The notes under the pieces were generated by a model. That model was not told where the DNA came from and made no database searches. It saw only the letters and a program-made list of their open reading frames with translations. Positions 1-6,861 of a stretch of 14,944 bases of DNA are shown piece after piece (within the stretch, counting starts at the first letter, position 1; the number at the start of each line of letters is the position of its first letter). The DNA comes from Oxalobacteraceae bacterium UBA5157. Lineage in GTDB: Bacteria; Pseudomonadota; Gammaproteobacteria; Burkholderiales; Burkholderiaceae_D. The DNA is taken from assembly GCA_002415335.1 (NCBI GenBank), contig DHXL01000118.1, forward strand, positions 1-14,944, written 5' to 3'. A program made the position numbers and the translations under genes.

Positions 1-338
1 AGGAACTGCGCGCCTGAAACGGTTCGCAGTTCCATCTTCGCGGTTTTGGCATTTCGAAATCGAAAGCTGACCTGGCCGTTGCGGACGGCGACGATATCCT
101 TTTCCTGGATGACGCCCCGGTACAGATAGCGTCCCAGATAGACGAGCGCCTTTTCGCCGGTGCCGACGGATTTGCAGTCGACCACCCACTCTCTTGGGTA
201 GCAAGCGGGAAGCCTCAGTCCAGCCGCTTCGATACCAGCGAGCATCTTGGCCCGAAAGACCTTAGCCAGTGCCTTATGGTTAAACAGATACCCATTGGTG
301 CTACGCTTGGTTTTCCACCGTTTTTGCTCACTTAACGC
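1..338 (-). pseudogene. IS91-family (Y2) transposase remnant, N-terminally truncated
   Basis: Reading the minus strand from 338 down to 1 gives an open frame beginning ALSEQKRW and continuing with KGxLF-like, WVVDC, a YLGRYLYRGV segment, and a QVSFRFRNAKT stretch that is characteristic of IS91-type HUH/Y2 transposases. The YLxRY segment carries the two tyrosines expected for this family, which nick single-stranded DNA in rolling-circle transposition. The N-terminal part with the HUH motif is missing. Similarity ends near 338, the frame has no start codon, and a stop lies upstream at 369-371. The C-terminus runs off the left edge. It is therefore a broken copy, probably inactive. The family call rests on motif recognition, with no search. 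Confidence 0.82.
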
Positions 339-355
339 CGAGATCGGGGGGCAAA

Positions 356-589
356 TTGAATACTGAATTTATGCTCCTGGCGATCTTCAACAAGCCTCGA
401 TTGACGCTAGACGAGGTTTGCTGCGCCTTAGGTATCAGCACTGGGACTGGATATCAGCAACGGTGCCGAGGCGTTTTCCCGGTTCCTATGATTGGCTCGC
501 CGCTCTCTGCCGACGTCCGCGATGTTGCCATCGCACTGGATAAACTGCGCCAACAGGCAAAATTAAGTGCATCATTAGTGCATCAATAA
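356..589 (+). CDS. Small PrtN/excisionase-like DNA-binding protein
   Basis: A 77-residue protein whose N-terminus (MNTEFMLLAIFNKPRLTLDE, then VC) matches the pattern of the PrtN (pyocin activator) family and related phage HTH proteins: T-x-F-x-L-x-A, then an L-[DE]-x-VC helix, a recognition-helix region near residues 25-45 with FPVP, and a C-terminal helix VAIALDKLRQQ. Such proteins occur near integrase genes in prophages and islands, where they act as activators or recombination directionality factors; the role here is inference. The start is TTG at 356, preceded by a GGGGGG tract (345-350) as a possible ribosome site; ATG at 371 is an alternative. Only about 17 bp separate it from the IS91 remnant, so its native promoter may be lost. 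It lies about 40 bp from the dusA junction. Confidence 0.6.
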   Translation: MNTEFMLLAIFNKPRLTLDEVCCALGISTGTGYQQRCRGVFPVPMIGSPLSADVRDVAIALDKLRQQAKLSASLVHQ

Positions 590-625
590 ACGTAGAGCTC
601 ATATTCCATACACGTTTCCAGCCTG

Positions 626-655
626 ATTTGTCCAGTCCATCATGGGCGCGACGGA
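626..655. other. Probable dusA-type attachment-site junction (attL/attR) of an integrated element
   Basis: On the minus strand, dusA-like coding sequence (HRISVAPMMDWT) runs up to about 629, then changes to unrelated sequence that hits a stop after nine codons. The break falls inside the conserved VAPMMDWT codons. The 5' end of dusA is an established integration target of a family of tyrosine integrases found on prophages and genomic islands. The adjacent PrtN/excisionase-like gene fits an element lying to the left. The exact core cannot be defined without the other junction. Confidence 0.65.
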
Positions 656-688
656 AATGCGGTGTGCGGGCAATTTAGTGGAGTTCAA
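629..688 (-). pseudogene. dusA: 5' fragment of dusA (tRNA-dihydrouridine synthase A), interrupted
   Basis: Twenty codons read from a TTG at 688 (or an upstream start) give a DusA-like N-terminus with NSTKLPAHR followed by ISVAPMMDWT, the conserved FMN-barrel entry of DusA, which reduces U20/U20a in the tRNA D-loop. After the threonine codon at 629-631 the family's D-R-H-C continuation is replaced by NQAGNVYGI and a stop. This is the host-side 5' end left behind when an element integrated. A reconstituted dusA would be expected at the other end of the element, outside the window. No ribosome-binding site is evident before the TTG. The gene lies divergent to the aminotransferase. Confidence 0.7.
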
Positions 689-714
689 GGCAGCAATTGA
701 TGCGAAAACCGATA

Positions 715-728
715 TTGTACCGGTACAA
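715..728. promoter_or_regulatory. Perfect 14-bp palindrome, candidate operator
   Basis: TTGTACCGGTACAA is a perfect inverted repeat between the divergent dusA fragment (start 688) and the aminotransferase start (824). Its size and symmetry suit a dimeric regulator site. I could not assign a regulator family or a convincing -35/-10 pair around it. Confidence 0.4.
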
Positions 729-823
729 ACCACGTGGCTCTATCGAAATCCCGCAAGTGGTTCTATCGATGGCGTGCCAAACAAGCTACCATCATTAGCA
801 TGACCAAACGAACAGGGCCGATC

Positions 824-2152
824 ATGCCTAAGACACTCAATACCGAACATTTCTGGATGCCGTTCACGGCCAACCGGCAATTCAAGTCCAAGCCGCGCAT
901 GTTGGTCGCGGCTTCGGGCATGCATTACACGTCGGACGATGGCCGCAAGATTCTCGACGGCACCGCCGGATTGTGGTGCGTCAATGCCGGCCACGGCCAT
1001 CCCAAAATAGTCGAAGCGATACAGCGACAGGCCGCCACCATGGACTTCGCCCCGGTGTTCCAGATGGGGCATCCGCAAGCTTTCGAGGCGGCCACCGCGC
1101 TGGTGTCGATCGCGCCGGAAGGCTTGAACCGCGTGTTCTTCTGCAACGACGGCTCGGAAGGAGTCGATACCGCGCTGAAGATCGCGCTGGCCTATCACCG
1201 CGTGCGCGGCGACGGTTACCGCACGCGCCTGATCGGACGCGAGCGCGGCTATCACGGCGTCGGCTTTGGCGGCATCTCGGTTGGCGGCATTGCCGGCAAC
1301 CGCAAGCATTTCGGGCCGCCGCTGGCCGGCGTCGACCACTTGCGTCATCCGCTCGATATCGCACGCAATGCGTTCTCGCGCGGCCTGCCGGAACTTGGTG
1401 CCGAGATGGCCGATGAGCTGGAACAACGCCTGCTGACGCTGCATGATCCCGCCACCGTTGCCGCTGTGATCGTCGAGCCGATCCAGGGTTCGACCGGCGT
1501 GATTCTGCCGCCGAAGGGCTATCTGCAAAAGCTGCGTGCGATTTGCGACAGGTACGGCATCCTGCTGATTTTCGATGAAGTGATTACCGGATTCGGGCGC
1601 CTCGGCGCACCGTTCGCAGCCGATTATTTCGACGTTGTGCCGGACATGATCATCTGTGCCAAGGGCTTGACCAACGCCACCGTGCCGATGGGTGCGGTAA
1701 TCGTGCGGCAAGACATCCACGATGCATTCATGGATGCGGCACCGGAAAATGCGATCGAGTTTTTCCACGGCTACACCTACAGCGCCCACCCGCTGGCGGC
1801 AGCGGCGATGCTGGCGACGGTCGACGTCTACAAGACTGAACGGCTGTTCGAACGCGCGGCGGCGATGGCGCCGTATTTTGAAGAGGCGGCGCACAGCCTG
1901 AAAGGCTTGCCAAATGTGAAGGACGTGCGCAACCTGGGCCTGGTTTGCGGCATCGAACTCGACGGCATACCGGGCAAGCCGAGTGCGCGCGCGTTCGACG
2001 TTTTCCTGAAATGTTTCTGGGACAAAGGCGTATTGATTCGCACCACCGGTGACATCATCGCGCTGTCGCCGCCGTTGATTATCGACAAGCCTCAGATCGA
2101 TCAGCTGTTCGGTTCGATTGCGGACATATTGCGTATTGCAGGGAAGAGTTAA
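824..2152 (+). CDS. Class-III omega-amino acid:pyruvate aminotransferase
   Basis: A PLP-dependent transaminase closely resembling beta-alanine/omega-amino acid:pyruvate aminotransferases, which move the amino group of beta-alanine or similar omega-amines to pyruvate, giving malonate semialdehyde and alanine. Visible signatures are FWMPFTANRQFK at the N-terminus, GTAGLWCVNAGHGHP, the phosphate-binding GSEGVDTALK, RGYHGVGFGGISVGG, LLIFDEVITGFGRLG with the cofactor aspartate near residue 251, and AKGLTN with the Schiff-base lysine near residue 280. The length of 442 aa is normal. The frame is open from GTG 734, but similarity begins at MPKTLNTEHFW, so I choose ATG 824, with AGGG six bases upstream; ATG 800 is also possible. 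Neighbours do not reveal the physiological substrate. The last codons and the stop lie inside a repeat (2141-2176). Confidence 0.88.
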   Translation: MPKTLNTEHFWMPFTANRQFKSKPRMLVAASGMHYTSDDGRKILDGTAGLWCVNAGHGHPKIVEAIQRQAATMDFAPVFQMGHPQAFEAATALVSIAPEGLNRVFFCNDGSEGVDTALKIALAYHRVRGDGYRTRLIGRERGYHGVGFGGISVGGIAGNRKHFGPPLAGVDHLRHPLDIARNAFSRGLPELGAEMADELEQRLLTLHDPATVAAVIVEPIQGSTGVILPPKGYLQKLRAICDRYGILLIFDEVITGFGRLGAPFAADYFDVVPDMIICAKGLTNATVPMGAVIVRQDIHDAFMDAAPENAIEFFHGYTYSAHPLAAAAMLATVDVYKTERLFERAAAMAPYFEEAAHSLKGLPNVKDVRNLGLVCGIELDGIPGKPSARAFDVFLKCFWDKGVLIRTTGDIIALSPPLIIDKPQIDQLFGSIADILRIAGKS

Positions 2153-2176
2153 GCGTGGCGTACTCTGCCCCCAACC
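2141..2176. repeat. Imperfect direct repeat, copy 1 (overlaps aminotransferase stop)
   Basis: The 36 bp align with 2193-2229, sharing GGGAA, GTTAAGCGT and CCCCAACC blocks with six substitutions and a one-base gap. The aminotransferase stop codon TAA (2150-2152) is inside the GTTAAGCGT block, so the gene's last residues (GKS) are encoded by the repeat. Confidence 0.75.
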
Positions 2177-2192
2177 AATCAACCAGCATGGC

Positions 2193-2229
2193 GGGAAAAA
2201 GTTAAGCGTAACGAACCCTGTCCCCAACC
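2193..2229. repeat. Imperfect direct repeat, copy 2
   Basis: The 37-bp second copy starts 52 bp after the start of copy 1. On the minus strand it reads GGTTGGGGACAGGG followed by TTCGTTACGC. This resembles short interspersed repeats I recall from beta- and gammaproteobacterial genomes, some of them linked to Y1 (IS200/RAYT-like) transposases. That link is unverified. Confidence 0.7.
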
Positions 2230-2278
2230 GGGCGGAACGGAGAAGGCGGTGCTGTACGTCAACCCGGCGCCGGCCTGA

Positions 2279-3172
2279 TTACTGAAGGGCTGTTGCAGGG
2301 ACCTGGCGCAACGCCGCCAACTCATTGAATACCAGTGCGCCCAGCACCACCGCGCCGCCAGTCAGCGTCGAGGTCGCCGGCACTTCGCCGGCGCCGAGCC
2401 AAGCCCACAAGGGACCCAGCAGGACCTCGATCAAGGCAAGCAGAGCGATCTCGGGCGCCGACAATGATTTCGACGCGGCGACCATCAGCAGGCACGGAAA
2501 GCCGAGCTGAAAAAAACCCAGCACCGCCAGGATCCCGATGTCGTGCAGGGAAGCCTGAAACGGCCACGCCAGCGGCAGCATCATCAGAGCCGAAAATATG
2601 CCACCCAACATCACCGCCGGCGCCAGATCGACGCCATGTCCGGCCTTCTTGAGTGCGATGACGTTGACCGACGCGGCCAGCGGCACGCCCAGCGCGACCA
2701 CCATGCCCGCCAGCTGCACACCGTTCACTTGTGAAATGCTGCTGGCAAACATCCATACCATGCCGGCAAATGCGATCGCGATCGCCAGCCTGGTGCGTGC
2801 GCCGATCCGCTGACGCAGGAATAGCCAGGCGAAGAACGCCGTCAAGAGCGGCGAAATACTCATCACGATCAGGGTATTGGCCACCGTAGTCATGGTCAAG
2901 GCTAGCATGAAGCAGCAAAACATCACGCTCCACATCGCGCCCGACAGGATCCCCAGACGGCCGGCCGCGCACACCATCGCAAGCGCGTTCCTGCCTTGCT
3001 GCCACAATAACGCCACGGCGACGAAGAACGCGGCGAAAACGCTGCGCCAGAGGGTCACTTCAAACCCGCGTGCGGCATCGAGATGGCGCGTCAATACGCC
3101 GGCCATACTCCACAGCGTGGCAGCGCAAATCATCAGCAGGACGGCACGGCGATGCGATGGCAAGTTAGGCAT
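2279..3172 (-). CDS. EamA/DMT-superfamily membrane transporter
   Basis: A 297-residue, strongly hydrophobic protein with about ten predicted membrane helices arranged as two EamA repeats (roughly residues 8-145 and 155-285). It opens with a short basic N-terminus and LLMICAATLWSMAGVLTRHL, typical of drug/metabolite transporter family permeases that export metabolites or amino acids from the inner membrane. Charged inter-helix loops (LRQRIGARTR, LKKAGHG) fit the family. The substrate is unknown. Its ATG has no clear Shine-Dalgarno, and only about 28 bp separate it from the typA terminator, so its promoter is uncertain and some read-through from typA is possible. It is convergent with the aminotransferase. 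Confidence 0.85.
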   Translation of the reverse strand: MPNLPSHRRAVLLMICAATLWSMAGVLTRHLDAARGFEVTLWRSVFAAFFVAVALLWQQGRNALAMVCAAGRLGILSGAMWSVMFCCFMLALTMTTVANTLIVMSISPLLTAFFAWLFLRQRIGARTRLAIAIAFAGMVWMFASSISQVNGVQLAGMVVALGVPLAASVNVIALKKAGHGVDLAPAVMLGGIFSALMMLPLAWPFQASLHDIGILAVLGFFQLGFPCLLMVAASKSLSAPEIALLALIEVLLGPLWAWLGAGEVPATSTLTGGAVVLGALVFNELAALRQVPATALQ

Positions 3173-3200
3173 GAAATAAATGAATACGGTCGGGCCAATG

Positions 3201-3254
3201 AAAAAACCCGCTGCGCCTAACCGGCCACAATCGGGCCAGGAGGATCAACGGGTT
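3201..3254 (-). terminator. Intrinsic terminator downstream of typA
   Basis: On the minus strand AACCCG (from 3254) pairs with CGGGTT (ending 3205), enclosing an inner GGCC/GGCC hairpin and followed by a run of T (complement of A at 3201-3206). It lies about 50 bp after the typA stop in the correct orientation. Confidence 0.72.
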
Positions 3255-3301
3255 CTCGCTCATTCATGGCCCTGAGGGCTCTGAATGATTACGCAAAAAA
3301 A

Positions 3302-5137
3302 TTACGCTGCTTCGCGCCCTGCCTTTTTACGCTCGTGCTCTTTCAGGTAACGCTTGCGCAGGCGGATACTCTTCGGCGTGATTTCAACCAGTTCGTCATC
3401 GTCGATGAATTCAACCGCGTATTCCAACGACATCTGGATGGGCGGCACCAGGCGCACCGCTTCATCGGTACCCGAGGAACGTACGTTGGTCAGTTGCTTG
3501 CCCTTGATCGGATTGACGACCAAGTCGTTGTCGCGCGAGTGAATGCCGATGATCATGCCTTCGTACACCGGGTCATTGTGGACCACGAACATGCGGCCGC
3601 GATCCTGCAACTTCCAGATCGCGTACGCCACCGCGGCGCCGTCATCCTGCGAAATCAGCACGCCATTGCGACGACCGGCCATCTCGCCGCGAGTAGTATC
3701 AACCGGCGCGTATTCATCAAAAATGTGGCTCATCAAACCGGTACCGCGAGTCAACGTCATGAACTCACCCTGGAAACCGATCAAACCGCGCGCAGGAATA
3801 CGGTATTCGAGACGCACACGGCCTTTACCGTCCGGCTGCATGTCCTGCAGATCGCCGCGACGACGACCCAGTTCTTCCATCACCGCGCCTTGATTGCCTT
3901 CCTCGACGTCAATCGAGAGCATCTCAAATGGCTCGTGACGCACGCCATCGACCATTTTGAACACCACCCGAGGACGCGAAACGGCCAGCTCGAAGCCTTC
4001 GCGCCGCATGTTTTCAATCAGGATAGTCAGGTGCAATTCGCCACGGCCTGCCACTTCAAACGTGGTGTCATCGCCGGTATCGGTGACGCGCAGCGCGACG
4101 TTGGATTTCAATTCACGATCCAGGCGGTCGCGGATTTGACGGCTGGTGACGAACTTCCCTTCGCGGCCGGCCAATGGCGAGTTGTTCACCATGAAATTCA
4201 TGTTCAAGGTCGGTTCATCGACTTTCAACAGCGGCAGTGCATCCGGCGTATCAATCGCGCAAACGGTAGTGCCGATGCCGAGTTCGTCAATACCGTTGAT
4301 CAACACGATATCGCCGGCGACTGCTTCGTCCACCAGGACGCGTTCGAGGCCCTTGAAATTCAGTACTTGATTAATGCGTGCCCGGCGCGGCGTGCTGCCC
4401 GGTCCGTCCATGATAACGACGTCCTGCAACGCCTTGACGCGGCCACGGGTGATACGGCCGATACCGATCTTGCCGACGTACGAGTTGTAATCGAGCGAAG
4501 AAATCTGCAATTGCAAGGGACCGTCAGGGTCATCCTCGCGCACCGGAACGTGCTGGAGGATCGCGTCAAACAGGGGATTCATGTCGCCGCCGCGCACTTC
4601 CGGGTCGAGACCGGCATACCCGTTCAAGGCCGAAGCGTAAACCACCGGGAAGTCAAGCTGTTCGTCGGTGGCGCCCAGCTTGTCGAACAGCTCGAACGTC
4701 TGATTCACGACCCATTCAGCGCGCGCACTTGGACGATCCACCTTGTTGACCACGACAATAGGCTTCAGGCCCAGCGCCAGCGCCTTGCGGGTGACGAAGC
4801 GGGTTTGCGGCATCGGGCCGTCGACCGCGTCGACCAGCAGCAAGACGCTATCGACCATCGACAACACGCGCTCCACTTCGCCGCCGAAGTCGGCGTGGCC
4901 CGGGGTGTCGACGATGTTGATATGGGTGCCGTTGTATTCGACGGCACAGTTCTTCGCCAAGATGGTAATGCCACGCTCTTTTTCAAGATCGTTGGAATCC
5001 ATCACGCGCGTATCGACTTGCTGATTCTCGCGGAACGTGCCGGACTGGCGCAGCAGTTGATCGACGAGAGTCGTCTTGCCATGATCGACGTGGGCGATAA
5101 TGGCGATGTTGCGGATAGCGCGTTTTATGTTTGACAT
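3302..5137 (-). CDS. typA: Translational GTPase TypA/BipA
   Basis: A 611-residue ribosome-associated GTPase of the EF-G-like family, involved in 50S assembly and stress or low-temperature adaptation. G motifs are visible: G1 AHVDHGKT (residues 15-22), switch I RGITI, G3 DTPGH (77-81), G4 NKVD (131-134) and a YASALNG G5 region. Domain II (GRITRG), the EF-G-like domains III and V (ARGLIGFQGEFMT, GMIIGIHSRDND) and a basic C-terminus follow; the length is typical. The frame extends to 5170, but the start MSNIKRAIRN at 5137 matches the family, and a promoter -10 box at 5170-5175 puts the upstream codons outside or at the very start of the transcript. It is the last gene of the minus-strand block but has its own promoter and terminator. 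Confidence 0.96.
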   Translation of the reverse strand: MSNIKRAIRNIAIIAHVDHGKTTLVDQLLRQSGTFRENQQVDTRVMDSNDLEKERGITILAKNCAVEYNGTHINIVDTPGHADFGGEVERVLSMVDSVLLLVDAVDGPMPQTRFVTRKALALGLKPIVVVNKVDRPSARAEWVVNQTFELFDKLGATDEQLDFPVVYASALNGYAGLDPEVRGGDMNPLFDAILQHVPVREDDPDGPLQLQISSLDYNSYVGKIGIGRITRGRVKALQDVVIMDGPGSTPRRARINQVLNFKGLERVLVDEAVAGDIVLINGIDELGIGTTVCAIDTPDALPLLKVDEPTLNMNFMVNNSPLAGREGKFVTSRQIRDRLDRELKSNVALRVTDTGDDTTFEVAGRGELHLTILIENMRREGFELAVSRPRVVFKMVDGVRHEPFEMLSIDVEEGNQGAVMEELGRRRGDLQDMQPDGKGRVRLEYRIPARGLIGFQGEFMTLTRGTGLMSHIFDEYAPVDTTRGEMAGRRNGVLISQDDGAAVAYAIWKLQDRGRMFVVHNDPVYEGMIIGIHSRDNDLVVNPIKGKQLTNVRSSGTDEAVRLVPPIQMSLEYAVEFIDDDELVEITPKSIRLRKRYLKEHERKKAGREAA

Positions 5138-5169
5138 GGTCGTTGTGGGCAGAATTCGGAAAACCGACA

Positions 5170-5178
5170 ATTATAGCA
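5170..5178 (-). promoter_or_regulatory. Extended -10 promoter of typA
   Basis: On the minus strand TGC-TATAAT gives a perfect -10 hexamer with the TGn extension. The expected start of transcription is near 5163, leaving a leader of about 26 nt before ATG 5137. The -35 hexamer is poor. The region upstream is AT-rich and holds the inverted repeat TGAAAT (5191-5196)/ATTTCA (5213-5218) around the -35 position. Confidence 0.65.
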
Positions 5179-5256
5179 GGTTGGTGGGTATGAAATTGAT
5201 AAATATACTGATATTTCAAAGAGTTGCGTCTAATCGCACACTCTCGCAGGTGTTTG

Positions 5257-6228
5257 TTACAGCGTGATTACGGTCGCTTCGATCGCGCTGTTGCCGACGG
5301 CCACCAAACGCTCCGGCGCAAGCACGCCGAAGTCTTTCATTTGGCCGGTGCCAAGCAAACGACCACTGACATCACTATAGACCCGAACGCGTCCTGCCTG
5401 CTCGGGAATATCCATGCCTTCTTTCCCCAGGGCCAACCGCTGCCCCTGCAAAAACCGTTTCGCTAGTTCATCGCTCAGGCGCACGGCGGGGAAAGTTGAC
5501 AACAGGGCATCCACCGGTGCCAGCAGCGAGGCGCGCCCGGAATCGGCAACCTGCGTCAAGCGCTCCAGCGTGACCGCATGTTCGAGTGTCAAGGTGCCGA
5601 CGCCGGTGCGTCGCAACGCGCGCAAATGCGCGCCGCACCCGAGCGCATTGCCGATGTCTTCACCGAGCACGCGGATGTAAGTACCTTTGCTGCACTTCAC
5701 GCGCAGCGTCAAGAACGGCGCCTGGTACTCGATGAATTCCAGCGCATGGATGGTGACGCGGCGCGCGGTGCGCTCCAGCGTGATGCCGGCCCGCGCATAT
5801 TCGTACAACGGCTTGCCATCGCGTTTGAGCGCGGAATACATCGGTGGAACTTGATCGATCTCACCGCGAAATCGGGCCAGCACCGGCTCGATTTGATCTT
5901 GCGTAATCGCGACCGCACGGGTCTCGGTCACTTCGCCTTCGGTATCGCCGGTGGCGGTGGCCACGCCCAGATGCACGACCGTTTCATAGATTTTGTCGGC
6001 TTCCAGCAAGTCCTGCGCGAATTTGGTCGCTTCGCCGAAGCACAATGGCAGCAAGCCGGTCGCGAATGGATCCAGGGTGCCGGTATGGCCGGCCTTGAGC
6101 GCGTTCAGCAAACGCTTGGCCTTGATCAGCGCGTCGTTGCTCGACGCGCCCGCGTCCTTGTCAAGCAGCAGCACGCCGTTGACAGCTATGCGCGGTGCGC
6201 GCGTGGATTTGGACGGGATAGTGGCCAT
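5257..6228 (-). CDS. truB: tRNA pseudouridine-55 synthase TruB
   Basis: A 323-residue enzyme that isomerises U55 in the T-loop of tRNAs. The catalytic motif GHTGTLDPFATGLL contains the nucleophile D53. Further TruB signatures are NGVLLLDKDAGASSND, the PPMYSALKRDGKPLYEYAR substrate-binding stretch, CSKGTYIRVLGEDIG, and a C-terminal PUA-like region with RVRVYSDVSGRLLGTGQM. Its length is normal. The ATG at 6228 lies 61 bp after the rbfA stop in the same transcript; no strong Shine-Dalgarno is visible. No clear terminator separates it from typA. Confidence 0.96.
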   Translation of the reverse strand: MATIPSKSTRAPRIAVNGVLLLDKDAGASSNDALIKAKRLLNALKAGHTGTLDPFATGLLPLCFGEATKFAQDLLEADKIYETVVHLGVATATGDTEGEVTETRAVAITQDQIEPVLARFRGEIDQVPPMYSALKRDGKPLYEYARAGITLERTARRVTIHALEFIEYQAPFLTLRVKCSKGTYIRVLGEDIGNALGCGAHLRALRRTGVGTLTLEHAVTLERLTQVADSGRASLLAPVDALLSTFPAVRLSDELAKRFLQGQRLALGKEGMDIPEQAGRVRVYSDVSGRLLGTGQMKDFGVLAPERLVAVGNSAIEATVITL

Positions 6229-6262
6229 GCGGAATTACATCGTTTCTATGACGTTGTTTCTA

Positions 6263-6277
6263 CGCACAAATCGTGCG
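6263..6277 (-). other. Short hairpin in the rbfA-truB gap
   Basis: CGCAC (6263-6267) and GTGCG (6273-6277) flank a five-base loop just after the rbfA stop, with no U-tract, so it is not a terminator. Next to it lies a 14-bp imperfect tandem duplication (6235-6248 and 6249-6262). It could affect mRNA processing or stability. Confidence 0.3.
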
Positions 6278-6289
6278 CAGAAAGCGGGC

Positions 6290-6679
6290 TCAGTCTTGTT
6301 CCGAATCCTTGGCGCGCGTGGCGTTCGCCTCGTCGATCAGCTTGGACAATTCCATGCCGCGTGCAGTCGAATTGTCATGCACGAAATGCAGTTCGGGCAG
6401 CGTATGGATGTGCAGGCGTTTTCCGAGTTGCGCGCGAACGAACCCGGCTGCCTTGCTCAAGGCGGCGACTGTGACCTGGATGGCCTCCTTGTTGTCGCTC
6501 AACATCGTGAAGAACACCTTGGCATGCGCGTAGTCGGGCGTGACCTGGACTTCGGTGATCGTGATCATGCCCACGCGCGGGTCTTTCAACTCGTACGCGA
6601 TGATTTCCGCCAGATCGCGCTGGATTTGTTCGGCGACGCGAATTCCGCGTCCCGGGATGGATTTGCTGTGTTTGGCCAT
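6290..6679 (-). CDS. rbfA: 30S ribosome-binding factor RbfA
   Basis: A 129-residue single KH-type domain protein that binds the 16S 5' helix region during late 30S maturation and cold adaptation. Family signatures are RVAEQIQRDLAEIIAYELKD, a GMITITEVQVTPDYAHAKVF strand pair, and AAGFVRAQLGKRLHIHTLPE followed by LHFVHDNS. The frame continues upstream to 6778, but family similarity starts at MAKHSKSIPGR, so ATG 6679 is chosen. The upstream codons would read into the palindromic repeat. It is separated from infB by 182 bp, unusually wide for this operon. Confidence 0.95.
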   Translation of the reverse strand: MAKHSKSIPGRGIRVAEQIQRDLAEIIAYELKDPRVGMITITEVQVTPDYAHAKVFFTMLSDNKEAIQVTVAALSKAAGFVRAQLGKRLHIHTLPELHFVHDNSTARGMELSKLIDEANATRAKDSEQD

Positions 6680-6703
6680 GTGCTGACAACTCGAAACGTC
6701 GTG

Positions 6704-6831
6704 GCCCGGACGAAGCCTGCAAGCGGAACCCGGCAGCCTCGCAGCTACCGGACCCGGATTTCGCGCCCCGGAGGGCACAACCCTAGGTGCCGCCAGGGAT
6801 GTCCTCTTGGGACGCTACGCTTCATCCGGGC
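6704..6831. repeat. Palindromic REP/MITE-like element between infB and rbfA
   Basis: The 13-bp ends GCCCGGACGAAGC (6704-6716) and GCTTCATCCGGGC (6819-6831) are inverted copies with one mismatch, giving a 128-bp imperfect palindrome. Inner hairpins include GGCAC (6774-6778)/GTGCC and GTCC/GGAC. The minus-strand start TAGCCCGGATGAAGCGTAGC resembles an interspersed repeat I recall from many proteobacterial genomes; this is unverified. It fills most of the infB-rbfA gap and would be transcribed into the operon mRNA. Confidence 0.65.
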
Positions 6832-6861
6832 TACGGGAAGCGGCAGTAAATACCAAGCGCG

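Noticed and set aside
2..33. Perfect 9-bp inverted repeat (GGAACTGCG/CGCAGTTCC)
   Set aside because: It lies inside the transposase coding frame with no terminator or terminus context; probably chance.
642..803. 53-codon plus-strand frame between the junction and the aminotransferase
   Set aside because: It is antisense to the dusA fragment, lacks a ribosome site and resembles no known protein.
734..823. Upstream GTG/ATG extension of the aminotransferase
   Set aside because: The extra residues (MALSKSRKWFYRW...) do not resemble the family's N-terminus and have no ribosome site; ATG 824 fits better.
740..2227. Long minus-strand open frame opposite the aminotransferase
   Set aside because: Product is Arg/His/Gln-rich with no family features; the aminotransferase motifs on the other strand are clear.
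2262..2275. CCGGCGCCGG palindrome between the convergent genes
   Set aside because: No loop or U-tract; it does not make a terminator and GC-rich palindromes of this size are common here.
3266..5134. Long plus-strand open frame opposite typA (622 codons)
   Set aside because: Same reason: an antisense shadow of a certain gene in GC-rich DNA.
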